Assembly: GCA_045807945.1 (NCBI GenBank) | Contig: JBJMGI010000044.1 | Coordinates: forward strand, 1 to 58,676 | Direction of reading: 5' to 3' | Length of the DNA stretch: 58,676 nucleotides | DNA from: CAVQGF01 sp045807945 | GTDB taxonomy: Bacteria; Acidobacteriota; Terriglobia; Terriglobales; Acidobacteriaceae | Shown: piece by piece, positions 7,054-15,403 of the stretch | How positions within the stretch are numbered: the stretch's first letter is position 1 | How the letters are laid out: each line of letters starts with the position of its first letter | Made by a program: the position numbers and the translations under genes | Notes under the pieces: model-generated | Told to the model about the DNA's origin: nothing | Databases searched by the model: none | Seen by the model: the letters and a program-made list of their open reading frames with translations, nothing else

Positions 7054-7590
7054 TCAGTCGTAGAGCGACTTCTCAAGACCAGCAACCTCTTCTGCATTCA
7101 ATTCCAAATGGGAGGTGCGTACCTTCCTACCATCCCGAAGAGAGTAATAAGTGTAGGTGCTCGGCGCGTCACAACATCCGAACTTCGTTACTTCATACAG
7201 TTGATTGAGTGGCCGTCCAGTATCGCCCGGCTCCTCGAAGCTCCATTTAGCGATGCCCCCCTTGACTCCTTCCACTTGCACTGTCGATCTGGCTCCTTCG
7301 ATTCCGTCCTGCCGATCGCTCACAAATGATTCGCGCAATACGAGCGCCTCGAGAGCGGTCCCGTGCTTGCTCCAGAGATCGACGATGCTAAATCGTTTGT
7401 TGCGCGTAATGAAATGGAGCTCCGTCCCTTTCTGCTGGATTTCGTAACTGGAGATACCCGAACCGCGATCTATTGGAAGGCTCGCTCCGACGAAGCCTTC
7501 AAGAACAAACAGTTCAAGGAGCAGAGCGATGGGGAGTATGACTCCGAGGGTGAACCCTGGTCTTGCTAGCAAGCCACGTATGGGTGCCAT
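7054..7590 (-). CDS. Membrane-anchored hypothetical protein
   Basis: A 178-residue protein with an N-terminal basic segment and one hydrophobic helix (PGFTLGVILPIALLLELFVLEGF, residues 12-34), which predicts a single-pass membrane protein or signal anchor. The rest is soluble and beta-rich (SYEIQQKGTELHFITRNKRF, YEVTKFGCCDAPSTYTYYSL). I do not recognise the family. It is convergent with the 496-residue gene, with eight bases between the two stop codons. The minus-strand start at ATG 7590 is the only good one before the hydrophobic segment. Confidence 0.7.
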   Translation of the reverse strand: MAPIRGLLARPGFTLGVILPIALLLELFVLEGFVGASLPIDRGSGISSYEIQQKGTELHFITRNKRFSIVDLWSKHGTALEALVLRESFVSDRQDGIEGARSTVQVEGVKGGIAKWSFEEPGDTGRPLNQLYEVTKFGCCDAPSTYTYYSLRDGRKVRTSHLELNAEEVAGLEKSLYD

Positions 7591-7627
7591 CTATCGTTGC
7601 TCCCTAAACCGAAGAAGCTGTTTAGCT

Positions 7628-7704
7628 TGGCGGGACCGGCAGGAATCGAACCTGCAACCCTCGGATTAGAAATCCGATGCTCTATCCAGTTGAGCTACGG
7701 CCCC
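7628..7704 (-). tRNA. tRNA-Arg (UCU)
   Basis: A 77-base cloverleaf on the minus strand with encoded CCA. Acceptor stem GGGGCCG pairs with CGGTCCC (one G-U). The anticodon stem TCGGA / TCCGA holds the loop TTTCTAA, anticodon TCT, for AGA codons. The T arm is GGTTCGATTCC. Confidence 0.95.
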
Positions 7705-7736
7705 TAGATTGATGTTAACCGATTTCTCGTAGAGCC

Positions 7737-8345
7737 CTATTTGGTCGCCGGATTCGCCGCTCGCGCCTGCGCCGACACCTGCAGCAGCGCATTCTCCACC
7801 AATTTGAGCGCGATTCCCCAGCGCTGCCACGCCTCTGCCGAGTCATCTCCGTAGCCGGAGACGTAGATAGTCACGTAAAACCCTGGGTCGGAGTCGGCGG
7901 ATACGTCGCCGTTGTGATGGAAGTAGCAGCGTCGCAGCGCGAACTCCGCGGCAGCGGAGATCTCGGGCACCAGTGAGAGCAGTTTGCACATGCGTTCGGC
8001 GAGCCGCTCGTGCGCTTCGCGGTCGAAGCGGGTGTCACCGTCGGTAAAGATCACGTCCACGTAGCTGGCCGCCTTGCATGCGGCACCGAAGATCTGCTCT
8101 TCCTCAGTCAACTCTTCGCTGAACCACAAGTCGCACTTCACGGTCTCAAAGATGGAAGAACTGGAGTTGATGCTGGAAAGAAACTCGCCCATCTCGACCG
8201 GGTGGTACGCCTCGGGCACACTGACCATCAACTCGGGATGCCGCTTCAGGTCGTAGTAGCGGGGAGCGCTCTCATCCGGTGACGGCCAGGGAAATTCTAG
8301 CGCCTCGTTTTCCCTGCCGAGTTCCACTGACCAATCCGCGTGCAT
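7737..8345 (-). CDS. Conserved hypothetical cytoplasmic protein
   Basis: The 202-residue product is taken from ATG 8345 (MHADWSVELGRENEALEFPW). An upstream start at 8420 would add 25 basic residues and overlap the end of the YheT-type hydrolase gene at 8378. The sequence is acidic and contains no hydrophobic segments. Recognisable stretches are PRYYDLKRHPELMVSVPEAY, CDLWFSEELTEEEQIFGAAC and WQRWGIALKLVENALLQVSA. I know no domain for it. It is the last gene of a minus-strand run headed by the outer-membrane protein at 10215, about 30 bases after the hydrolase gene, so it may belong to the same transcript. Confidence 0.75.
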   Translation of the reverse strand: MHADWSVELGRENEALEFPWPSPDESAPRYYDLKRHPELMVSVPEAYHPVEMGEFLSSINSSSSIFETVKCDLWFSEELTEEEQIFGAACKAASYVDVIFTDGDTRFDREAHERLAERMCKLLSLVPEISAAAEFALRRCYFHHNGDVSADSDPGFYVTIYVSGYGDDSAEAWQRWGIALKLVENALLQVSAQARAANPATK

Positions 8346-8377
8346 GGCACGATTGTAGATATGCGGGCGTGCCAGCT

Positions 8378-9367
8378 CTAGTGATTTTTGAGAAACCCGA
8401 CGACGGTCTTTTCTGCCCACCTGCCGTCGTAGCCGTTGGGATCGGCGAGGAAGGCGCAGTGGCCGCCGTGTGCGGTCTCGATGTAGGTGATGTTCGGATT
8501 AGCCAGCAGCTTCGCGCGCGTCTCCGGCAGGATGCGGATGAATGGATCGTCGAGCGCGTGGATGATCAGTGTCGGCAGCGCGATGTTCTCGACCACTCGC
8601 GCCGCAGCGGCGCGGTAATAGTAATCGTCAGCCCCGTTGAAGCCGGCGTAACGCGCGGTGATCTTGTCATCGAACTCGCGCACGCTGTGGATCTTGCGCA
8701 AGCCGCTTAGGTCGAACGCTCCGGGAAAGAGTGCGGCTTTGCGTCGCATCCTCCGCTTCAGATTGAAGACGAAGCGGATCTCGTACAGACGGTTCTGCGG
8801 AAGGTGCAGCGCGTCGCAAGATGGTCCCAAGTCCAGCGCGGGCGATACCGCCGCGAATGCGGCGACTTCGCTCGGAGCGGAGTTGTCGCGGCCGTACTCG
8901 CCCGCGAGCTTCATCATAATGTTCCCGCCCATGGAGTACCCGGCGCACACGATCTTCTTCAGCCCGCGCTGGCGGATGAAATAGCGAACCACCGCGTCAA
9001 CATCACCGGAAAGTCCAGAATGATAGAGCGTGCTTGATGCACTTTCCGTGCCGCCGCAATTGCGCATGTTCATGCGGACCACATTCATGCCCTCAGCCCA
9101 AGCCTTGTTGCCCACTCCGATCATGTATTGCGATGCGCTCGAGCCTTCGAGCCCGTGGAGAACAATGATGGTCGTCGCGTCCCCCGCATTCTGCTGCCAA
9201 TGCGAGTGGCAGAGCAGCGAGACGCCTTTATCCACTTCGACCATCTGCGATTCGTGCGGCGGCAACGAATCCGCGCGGCGCATGAAGTTTCCCGCGAGCG
9301 TCTGCCAGTGCCCACCGCGCAAGCGACGGCGCGGCGTGAATTCTTCGGCTTGGAAGCTCGTCTTCAT
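8378..9367 (-). CDS. Alpha/beta hydrolase, YheT-type (AB-hydrolase-like, EMB8 family)
   Basis: The 329-residue protein begins at ATG 9367 with the PRRRLRGGHWQTLAGNF motif characteristic of the YheT/EMB8 group. Further family features are IVLHGLEGSSASQYM (oxyanion region), VVRMNMRNCGGTE, the nucleophile elbow CAGYSMGGN, LIIHALDDPFI with the acid, and HGGHCAFL with the catalytic His. Substrates of this group are poorly known; esterase activity on short-chain or lipid esters is reported for relatives. The start codon overlaps the stop of the upstream outer-membrane gene (ATGA, four bases), indicating translational coupling. Confidence 0.92.
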   Translation of the reverse strand: MKTSFQAEEFTPRRRLRGGHWQTLAGNFMRRADSLPPHESQMVEVDKGVSLLCHSHWQQNAGDATTIIVLHGLEGSSASQYMIGVGNKAWAEGMNVVRMNMRNCGGTESASSTLYHSGLSGDVDAVVRYFIRQRGLKKIVCAGYSMGGNIMMKLAGEYGRDNSAPSEVAAFAAVSPALDLGPSCDALHLPQNRLYEIRFVFNLKRRMRRKAALFPGAFDLSGLRKIHSVREFDDKITARYAGFNGADDYYYRAAAARVVENIALPTLIIHALDDPFIRILPETRAKLLANPNITYIETAHGGHCAFLADPNGYDGRWAEKTVVGFLKNH

Positions 9368-10215
9368 TTCTTCGGCTTCAGCTTGCGATATGGATGCTCG
9401 ATGCTGAAATAGAACAGAACACTCCAGTCGCCCGTGCTCGGGCCGACGCCTACTGGGAACGCCACCCCGGGGACGATCTGCATGCCACTCTTGAAGTTGT
9501 AAGCCCAGCGCACGCCCGGGCTCATCAGGATGGTGTTGTCGCGAATCGTCTTGTCCCTTGCGACCACCGACTCGGTGCTCGCCCACACCGTTTCCAGCAT
9601 TAGGTTGAAGCGGTTGTTCACGGCATAGATGAAGCTCTGCCCCGCTCCCACTCCGAAAGTGCGACCGGTGTCGCCGAATGGGTTCTTCTGCGAAGGCGTG
9701 ATGGTCGTGCCGAGGTTCCAGTGCGTCGTCCACCTCTGGCTATGAACCACGCTGAGCGGGATTTCTAGTTGCACGCCCGTGCCGCCGGCGCCAAAACCGC
9801 GTTGCGAGTCGCCCGTCGGAAGAAGCAAGGAAATGCGCGGCGCCATCGCGTACTTCGCATCGGCGTCGCCGATCAGTTGGTAACGATAATTCAGCGCAAC
9901 ATCTCCGATGCCGCCGCCGACTCCCGCGAAATCGACCACCGGGATGGTGTAGCTCAACTGATTGCGCGGCACGATATCCACCGGCCACTCCTGCGTGAAG
10001 CTGTACGCCCAATCGTGGCTGAGCCACTGGCGCTGGAATGTATGTATGTGCTGCACCACGCCGAAGTTCTGGTTGTAGGCCTCCTCGACGAGGAAGCTGT
10101 TGTCCTGGATGATGGGCTCTTTCTCAGAAGGAGGCTTATCGCTCATCGAATCCTGCGCAAAGGACGGCGCGCCCAAGGCCAGCGTCAACGTAAGCGTTGT
10201 GAGCAGGATTCGCAC
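9364..10215 (-). CDS. Outer-membrane beta-barrel protein, transporter-like
   Basis: A 283-residue protein with a clear signal peptide (MRILLTTLTLTLALGAPSFAQ). The mature part has alternating amphipathic strands (WAYSFTQEWPVDIVPRNQLS, VALNYRYQLIG, AMAPRISLLLPTGDSQRGFG, FNLMLETVWAS) and ends in LFYFSIEHPYRKLKPKK. This resembles the MetA-pathway-of-phenol-degradation-like or transporter barrel group, which probably moves hydrophobic compounds through the outer membrane. The C-terminal residue is Lys, not the usual aromatic, so the barrel end is atypical. It precedes and overlaps the YheT-type hydrolase gene. tRNA-His lies 15 bases upstream on the same strand. Confidence 0.8.
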   Translation of the reverse strand: MRILLTTLTLTLALGAPSFAQDSMSDKPPSEKEPIIQDNSFLVEEAYNQNFGVVQHIHTFQRQWLSHDWAYSFTQEWPVDIVPRNQLSYTIPVVDFAGVGGGIGDVALNYRYQLIGDADAKYAMAPRISLLLPTGDSQRGFGAGGTGVQLEIPLSVVHSQRWTTHWNLGTTITPSQKNPFGDTGRTFGVGAGQSFIYAVNNRFNLMLETVWASTESVVARDKTIRDNTILMSPGVRWAYNFKSGMQIVPGVAFPVGVGPSTGDWSVLFYFSIEHPYRKLKPKK

Positions 10216-10230
10216 GAGAAGAGGAAGGAT

Positions 10231-10306
10231 TGGGGCGGATAGTGGGATTCGAACCCACGACAGCCGGTGCCACAGACCGGTGTTCTACCGCTGAACTATA
10301 TCCGCC
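10231..10306 (-). tRNA. tRNA-His (GUG)
   Basis: A 76-base cloverleaf on the minus strand with the extra 5' G (G-1) paired to C73, the hallmark of histidine tRNA, and encoded CCA. The anticodon stem CCGGT / ACCGG holds the loop CTGTGGC, anticodon GTG. Confidence 0.95.
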
Positions 10307-10360
10307 GTAGTAGTTCGATTATAGCAAGGCGCGCCAATGCGCTAGATACATCTCACGGGG

Positions 10361-10366
10361 TACAAT
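10361..10366 (+). promoter_or_regulatory. -10 element close to the start codon of the small membrane protein
   Basis: TACAAT lies only eight bases before ATG 10375. If used, transcription would begin within a few bases of the start codon, giving a leaderless or nearly leaderless message. No good -35 is visible. Confidence 0.3.
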
Positions 10367-10374
10367 TCGCACGC

Positions 10375-10608
10375 ATGAGCAGAATAGTGAAGAAGTCGCT
10401 CTGCGTTATCGCGATCATTGTTTTTGCCTTTCTCGGTTCGATTTCCGCCCTGAATTGCTTGTACAACTTGGCTGGCCTCGCCGCTATCCGCGACGGCGCT
10501 TCAGGCGAAAGGCTTGAGACCGCTGGTGCGGCTCTGCTATTCGCTCTTGTCGTAGCGCTGGCCACGTTCGTGGCCCAGAAGCTAGTGCGACTGATGAAGG
10601 CCGTCTGA
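10375..10608 (+). CDS. Small two-helix membrane protein
   Basis: A 77-residue protein (MSRIVKKSLCVIAIIVFAFL...) with two predicted membrane helices: residues 8-30 and about 51-69 (AGAALLFALVVALATFVAQK). I recognise no family. It is read toward an intrinsic terminator 15 bases downstream and is divergent from tRNA-His. There is no obvious Shine-Dalgarno sequence, which fits a leaderless message. It could be a chance frame, but the even helix pattern and the terminator directly behind it support a gene. Confidence 0.55.
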   Translation: MSRIVKKSLCVIAIIVFAFLGSISALNCLYNLAGLAAIRDGASGERLETAGAALLFALVVALATFVAQKLVRLMKAV

Positions 10609-10623
10609 CCCCAAAAAACAAAA

Positions 10624-10655
10624 GCAGGGCCGACTTGCGCCCTGCTCCGTTTTTC
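10624..10655 (+). terminator. Bidirectional intrinsic terminator
   Basis: GCAGGGC (10624-10630) / GCCCTGC (10639-10645) hairpin followed by TCCGTTTTTC on the plus strand and preceded by AAAAAACAAAA, so it can also end the minus-strand dehydrogenase-like transcript. Confidence 0.7.
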
Positions 10656-10671
10656 TCCCCCGAGAAAACTG

Positions 10672-11943
10672 TTAGTTGACGCGGCCATTGCCCACGTACT
10701 GGAAGCCCATGGCGCGCAGCCGCGAGCCATCCAGCAGGTTCTTGGTGTCGAAGATGATGGGCTGTTTCACCGTGCGCTTGATGCGGTCGAAGTCGAGCGC
10801 GCGGAACTCCGGCCAGCCCGTGCTCACGACGAGCGCGTCCACGCCTTCTGCAGCCTTATACGGGTCCTCGCAGTAGCTCACGGTCCCGTTCAGTTCGATC
10901 TTCGCGTCTGGCATCGCGACTGGATCGTAGGCGCGAACGCGCGCGCCCTTGGCCAGAAGCTGCCGCGCGAGTTCGATCGACGACGATGCCGCCACCGAGT
11001 TGGTGTGCGGCTTGAACGAAAGGCCGAGGATTCCGACCTGGCGTCCGCCGATGGGCTGCACGATGCGCGAGATCTTCTCGACCAGGCGATCGCTCAGCGA
11101 GCGCTGTACTTTGCGTGCCGCCGAAAGTACCTCCAGCGATACACCCGAGCTTTGCGCGAGCTGCGCCAGCGAATCAATGTCGCCCTCGGCGAAGGCTCCG
11201 CCCAGAGTCGTGCCGGGTTGCAGGCAGCGCGGTGCGATCTTCTTGTCCAGCCCGAGCGCCATCGCCAGGTCCATGGCATCGGCCTTGACGTGCTCGCATA
11301 GGCTGGCAAGCTCGTTGATGAACGAGATTTTCGTCGCGACGAACGCTGTCGTTGCTTCACGCACCAGCTCCGCCGTCTCGTGATTCGTCACGATCACGGG
11401 CACGCCGCGCATCACCAGTGGACGATAAATCTGCTTCAGCTTGAGCACAGCATCGCTGCTGCCCGTGCCTAGGATGATTCGGTCAGGCCAGTTGAAATCT
11501 TCCACCGCGCAGCCGTCGGTAAAGAACATCGGTTGCGAGACCACGACCATCTTGCTGCCGCTGCCAGCCAGAGCGCGTTCCACTCGCGACGACAATCCCA
11601 CCGGCACCGGCGTCATGATCACCAGCACCGAGCCCGGTTTGGTAAATTTTCCCAATCGAACTGAGAGTTCTTCGATGTATTTATGCGAATCGGACGCGAG
11701 GAATATCAGGTCAGCGCGCTTGGCGAACGATTCCATATCAGTGGAGTAGTTCAGCCGGCCGGCGCGGATGTTGCGCCGCAAAATGTCTTTCAGGTTGCGC
11801 TCGTAGAACGGGATGTTGCCGTCGGCGATCGATTGGATCGCGGCTGCGTCTTCGTCGAAGCAGGTGACCGGCGTGCCGAAATCCGCAAGGCATGCCGAGA
11901 TGACGGTCCCTAAATATCCTGAGCCATAGATTCCGATCTGCAT
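10672..11943 (-). CDS. UDP-glucose/GDP-mannose dehydrogenase family protein lacking the catalytic Cys and Lys
   Basis: The 423-residue protein (ATG 11943) has all three family domains: NAD-binding Rossmann fold with GIYGSGYLG (residues 4-12), the central helical domain with EATTAFVATKISFINE (196-211), and the C-terminal domain with LGLSFKPHT. Active enzymes oxidise a UDP-sugar twice through a Cys thiohemiacetal in GGSCFPKD. Here that segment is GGAFAEGD (248-255): the Cys position is Phe251 and the Lys position Gly254. The conserved Glu of NPEFLREG is also gone (QPMFFTDG), and the KPxTDDxR motif reads KPHTNSVAA. Lys205 and Asn210 remain. The protein may bind nucleotide and sugar without carrying out the classical reaction, or form a distinct subfamily. 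It is transcribed alone, ending at a bidirectional terminator. Confidence 0.85.
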   Translation of the reverse strand: MQIGIYGSGYLGTVISACLADFGTPVTCFDEDAAAIQSIADGNIPFYERNLKDILRRNIRAGRLNYSTDMESFAKRADLIFLASDSHKYIEELSVRLGKFTKPGSVLVIMTPVPVGLSSRVERALAGSGSKMVVVSQPMFFTDGCAVEDFNWPDRIILGTGSSDAVLKLKQIYRPLVMRGVPVIVTNHETAELVREATTAFVATKISFINELASLCEHVKADAMDLAMALGLDKKIAPRCLQPGTTLGGAFAEGDIDSLAQLAQSSGVSLEVLSAARKVQRSLSDRLVEKISRIVQPIGGRQVGILGLSFKPHTNSVAASSSIELARQLLAKGARVRAYDPVAMPDAKIELNGTVSYCEDPYKAAEGVDALVVSTGWPEFRALDFDRIKRTVKQPIIFDTKNLLDGSRLRAMGFQYVGNGRVN

Positions 11944-12073
11944 GGTCCACTTCCTTGGGGCGGAGGCGACAGACCAACGGGGGAGTCGCACTACGTCAGA
12001 ATTGCGCGCCTACAACATTGCGCACCTTCTGTTTTATGTTTTCGCGAGTTCATCGGCAATCAGGAAGAGGGGC

Positions 12074-12140
12074 ATGTACTTCCGCGCCGGCGCGTTTCCG
12101 CGGAATCGGGACATGTACTTTAAGGTTGGAGCTTCCCGCG
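12074..12140. repeat. Short imperfect direct repeat between two minus-strand genes
   Basis: ATGTACTTCCGCGCCGGCGC... (12074-12102) is followed ten bases on by ATGTACTTTAAGGTTGGAGC... (12113-12140). Each copy ends in CCCGCG or CCGCG, and each encodes MYF[RK][AV]GA in one frame. No gene is supported there. Confidence 0.35.
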
Positions 12141-12148
12141 TGTAGCGT

Positions 12149-12673
12149 TCAATCAGCCGCATGGATACTGGCCAGATCGACCCATCGGCCCTTGGTCTCT
12201 TCGCGTACCAGAACCAGTTCGCCAACAGTGAGTTCCCTAGCACCTTGGTAATCGGCCCAGCGGTCACGTGCATGCTGGAAGACGCGCGCGACGTCCTTGA
12301 AATCATCTAATTTGGCCAATGTGACATGCGGCGCATAAGGCCAGTCCGGCTTACCGAGCAGCGGCGGTGCTCCCAAATTTCGGTGAAGCTCCCACATCCC
12401 TTGCTGGCCGTTCCGCAGATCCAGGTAGATGGTGGGGCTCAGCGGCCGGAAGCTGCAGACGTCTCCCAGTTCGATTGCGACCGCCTGGAATCTCTTCTTC
12501 TTAAACGCCTTGATCGCCTCCGCATCGCTGATCTGTAATTTGCGCGGGGAAAGCGCGGTAATGTGCGGACGCAGATGGCTCTGGTCGGGCGAGATCGCGG
12601 AGCGGAACTTGTCCACAAACTTCCCGAGGTCGCCTCCAAGATAGGCGACCACTGCGTATGAAGATGGGGGCAT
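12149..12673 (-). CDS. 2H phosphoesterase (2'-5' RNA ligase / LigT-like)
   Basis: A 174-residue protein with the two H-x-T motifs of the 2H superfamily: RPHITALSP (His37, Thr39) and YAPHVTLAKL (His116, Thr118), about 79 residues apart as expected. The family forms or opens 2',5'- or cyclic phosphodiester bonds in RNA or nucleotides. It is close to the family's usual length. It begins at ATG 12673, about 80 bases from the divergent tRNA-Pro. The substrate cannot be read from sequence. Confidence 0.88.
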   Translation of the reverse strand: MPPSSYAVVAYLGGDLGKFVDKFRSAISPDQSHLRPHITALSPRKLQISDAEAIKAFKKKRFQAVAIELGDVCSFRPLSPTIYLDLRNGQQGMWELHRNLGAPPLLGKPDWPYAPHVTLAKLDDFKDVARVFQHARDRWADYQGARELTVGELVLVREETKGRWVDLASIHAAD

Positions 12674-12711
12674 TGCTGCTGATTATAAGGAATGGGGCAA
12701 AAGCGGTTCGT

Positions 12712-12717
12712 TATAAT
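12712..12717 (+). promoter_or_regulatory. -10 box of tRNA-Pro promoter
   Basis: A perfect TATAAT lies 39 bases before the mature tRNA-Pro 5' end. The region 17 bases upstream has no good -35 hexamer. Confidence 0.4.
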
Positions 12718-12756
12718 TGAACAGTCCAACTCGCGGGCCACCGCGTGGCAACTTGT

Positions 12757-12833
12757 CGGGGCGTAGCGCAGCCTGGTAGCGCACCTGCCTTGGGCGCAGG
12801 GGGTCAGAGGTTCAAATCCTCTCGCCCCGACCA
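12757..12833 (+). tRNA. tRNA-Pro (UGG)
   Basis: A 77-base cloverleaf with encoded CCA. Acceptor stem CGGGGCG / CGCCCCG, anticodon stem CCTGC / GCAGG and loop CTTGGGC, anticodon TGG. The first base C and the D-arm GCGCAGCCTGGTAGCGC are typical of bacterial proline tRNA. Confidence 0.95.
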
Positions 12834-12887
12834 ACTCATCTCCTGGAATATCCAAGGCGTATACTCAGCTTCCTGGGAAGCGCCTCC

Positions 12888-13625
12888 ATGTCGAACAATT
12901 CAAATGTGACTTTAAATGCCAACCCTGAACCCATCACGCTAGAACCCTCAAAGACGGCGGTTCTAATTGTTGATATGCAGAATGACTTTGGGTCTAAGGG
13001 CGGGATCTTCGATCGCGCTGGAATCGATATCTCGAACATACGACAGGTTGTTTCACCCATTGCAAGAGTGTTGACCCTGGCCCGCGGCGCTGGAATGAAA
13101 ATCGTGTACCTGAAAATGGGTTTTCTTCCGGACCTTTCCGATCTTGGCGCCCCTGACTCGCCAAGCCGAATTCGCCATCTCCGCTTTGGTGCAGGAGAGA
13201 AAATCTTTGCCCCTAATGGTAAAGAGAGTCGGTTGCTGATTCGCGATACTTGGAACACGGACATCCTCCCGGAGCTGACCCCAGAGCCGGAAGACATCGT
13301 TCTCTACAAGCATCGCTTCAGCGGATTCTACGAAACGCGCCTAGACGAAATTCTGAAGGAACTAGGGATTGCATATCTGGTCATAACAGGATGCACCACC
13401 AGCGTGTGTGTTGAATCGACGATCCGCGATGCGATGTTCCGGGACTATAAGTGTGTCCTTTTAGCGGATTGTGCCGCCGAACCGATCGGGCAAGATTTCG
13501 CGAGAAGTAATCACACAGCCTCCCTTCTTCTCATCCAGGCATTGTTCGGCTGGGTCTCAGATTCTCAAGAGTTCGCGAAGGCAGTCGAGACGCGGAAGAC
13601 TGCGCTGGAGCAAATGGCGGGATAG
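12888..13625 (+). CDS. Isochorismatase-like cysteine hydrolase, RutB-like
   Basis: The 245-residue protein has the Asp-Lys-Cys triad of the isochorismatase-like superfamily: Asp29 in VLIVDMQNDF, Lys141 in YKHRFSGFYET, and Cys174 in TSVCVESTIRDA. The combination KxRxSGFxxTxLDxIL and TGxxTxVCVESTxRD is closest to RutB, which cleaves (peroxy)ureidoacrylate in pyrimidine degradation. No other rut gene is nearby, so another amide substrate is possible. The N-terminal 20 residues are unusual and polar. The gene is 54 bases downstream of tRNA-Pro and codon use is normal for the window. Confidence 0.9.
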   Translation: MSNNSNVTLNANPEPITLEPSKTAVLIVDMQNDFGSKGGIFDRAGIDISNIRQVVSPIARVLTLARGAGMKIVYLKMGFLPDLSDLGAPDSPSRIRHLRFGAGEKIFAPNGKESRLLIRDTWNTDILPELTPEPEDIVLYKHRFSGFYETRLDEILKELGIAYLVITGCTTSVCVESTIRDAMFRDYKCVLLADCAAEPIGQDFARSNHTASLLLIQALFGWVSDSQEFAKAVETRKTALEQMAG

Positions 13626-13744
13626 CACTGACAGTTCTAAGATCGTCCGGGCCGACCATTCTTTTGTTTTGCCTCTTTTGTTCTGTGGCGGCGCGCTCCC
13701 AGTGGCCGACAACCCTCCGGCGAAACCTGCTGCTCGACCGTAGA

Positions 13745-15403
13745 ATGGTGTTCCGATTATTGAGGTCAGGTGTGGGGACAAAAGTTCTGCATTCCAGGGG
13801 TGCGATTGATATTCCAGAGGTCACTCTGCGGTCGCCCCAAACGCAATACTGGTTAGCGATTCTGCCAGCCGCAGTTCTGATCCTCGTCGGATGGCTCATC
13901 CCCGAGTTTCAGCCGAACGAGCCTGGAAAGCTGATCAGCATCCGCCATGTCCTCGACTCAACCTTTCCTGCTCCAGATTGGTTGCAGATGGCCGGCTATG
14001 ACGAAGACAGGCTCACAATCGGATTCAAGGCCCTCCTCTCGCCTCTCTGGTTGCTGACCCATGATCCGCTTCTCGTGGCGCTGATCGGCCGAATGATTGT
14101 ATGGACGCTCTTGCTGTGGAGCTTAGTCAGCTTGGCGCGGGCGATGAACCTCGCGCCGTATTCCTTAAGTTGGGCTCTGGTTTTATGGTTTGGCTTCGGC
14201 CAGTCTCTTGGAGCTCACGAATGGCTTTTCAATGGAGTAGAAGGAAAGTGCTTCGCATATGCGTTACTGTTTTTTTCGCTGGCAGCCATTCTGCGCTTTC
14301 AGATGATTCGGGGAGCGATTCTCTGCGGAGTCTCCTGGTGGTTTCACGTTCCGGTGGCCGCTTGGACAACTCTCGCTATCGGAATTGGGTTGATCGTGTG
14401 CTTTCGTGATTACGGCAAGAGGCGATTCCTGCAGTTCTCTTTGATCGCCGGAGCCTTGCTCACTCCCATGGTGCTCGTCGCACTGAAATACACCAGCAAC
14501 TCTGGACTAGTGGGTGGGGATCCCTACGCTGATTGGATCGTCGTCGTATTCCGAAATCCTCACCACCTCGATCCCAACTATTTCCACGGCGGAATCGAAT
14601 TGTTCAAGATGATCCTCTGTGCTCTTGTTGCCATTGCGGGGCTGCGGGCGGTTGCGTCGAAGCGAGCGAGTTTATTCCTCATCTCGTTTGTGGTGGCTCT
14701 GGTTGTAGAGTTTGGAACCGGCATGCTCGCGCGTGAGTTCGATATTTTCTGGTTTCTGAAGACTTATCCCTTTCGTGTTGCCGACGTGCTGGTTTGGTTG
14801 TTCTGTTGCTTTAGCCTGCCGATGGTGGTGCAGCAGTTACTCGCGCGTTTTCAGCACAGGGAATTCTCCGCGGCCTCGTCCTCAATGTTCAAACATGCCC
14901 ACATTGCATTGTTGTTGGCAGTTACTGCAATTTGCCTGTTGCGCGGAAATGGCCAAGAGGGGCGATCCAGCATTCGCCAATTTGCCCAATCCTGGAAGCA
15001 GCATGCCCGCCATCTCGATACACCATACAAAGAAATGACGCGATGGATTCGTGCTAATACGCCAAGAACGGCAATCATTGTGACGTGTGGCTGTCACAAC
15101 GACTTCTGGTTAGAGGCTGAGCGCGCCGAGATGGTCGATTTCAAACGGAATCCTCACAACCGGCTTGCGGTCGAGTGGTACCAGCGCTATTCAGCTCTGA
15201 ATGGACGCCCGTTTCATGCCGTTGGATTTCAGACTGAAAGCGAAATCGATGCTAATTTTCCGCTCCTCACTCAGGTGCAACTCGCTGATATTCGGAAACG
15301 ATACGGTGGAGACTACTTTTTGACGACGAAACCCCGAGGTGATCTCCGCTCCGAATTGGTTCATGAGAATGCCGAGTACCATCTCTACGCCTTGAATCGA
15401 TGA
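13745..15403 (+). CDS. Polytopic membrane protein, possibly GT-C glycosyltransferase-like
   Basis: About 552 residues from ATG 13745 (an ATG at 13664 would add 27 residues without a matching ribosome site). At least ten hydrophobic segments are visible, for example YWLAILPAAVLILVGWLIP, MIVWTLLLWSLVSLA and IALLLAVTAICLLRG. A short periplasmic loop after the first helix (DSTFPAPDWLQMAGYDEDRL) contains acidic residues, and a soluble C-terminal domain of about 120 residues follows (MTRWIRANTPRTAIIVTCGC, KRYGGDYFLTTKPRGD). This architecture resembles membrane glycosyltransferases or their DUF relatives, where an N-terminal loop acid is catalytic and a soluble tail binds substrate, but I recognise no defining motif. 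Confidence 0.75.
   Translation: MVFRLLRSGVGTKVLHSRGAIDIPEVTLRSPQTQYWLAILPAAVLILVGWLIPEFQPNEPGKLISIRHVLDSTFPAPDWLQMAGYDEDRLTIGFKALLSPLWLLTHDPLLVALIGRMIVWTLLLWSLVSLARAMNLAPYSLSWALVLWFGFGQSLGAHEWLFNGVEGKCFAYALLFFSLAAILRFQMIRGAILCGVSWWFHVPVAAWTTLAIGIGLIVCFRDYGKRRFLQFSLIAGALLTPMVLVALKYTSNSGLVGGDPYADWIVVVFRNPHHLDPNYFHGGIELFKMILCALVAIAGLRAVASKRASLFLISFVVALVVEFGTGMLAREFDIFWFLKTYPFRVADVLVWLFCCFSLPMVVQQLLARFQHREFSAASSSMFKHAHIALLLAVTAICLLRGNGQEGRSSIRQFAQSWKQHARHLDTPYKEMTRWIRANTPRTAIIVTCGCHNDFWLEAERAEMVDFKRNPHNRLAVEWYQRYSALNGRPFHAVGFQTESEIDANFPLLTQVQLADIRKRYGGDYFLTTKPRGDLRSELVHENAEYHLYALNR

Noticed and set aside
9367..9733. N-terminal extension of the YheT-type hydrolase to 9733
   Set aside because: The 122 extra residues are antisense-like, His/Arg-rich and overlap the outer-membrane gene. 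The family motif PRRRLRGGHWQTL begins close to ATG 9367.
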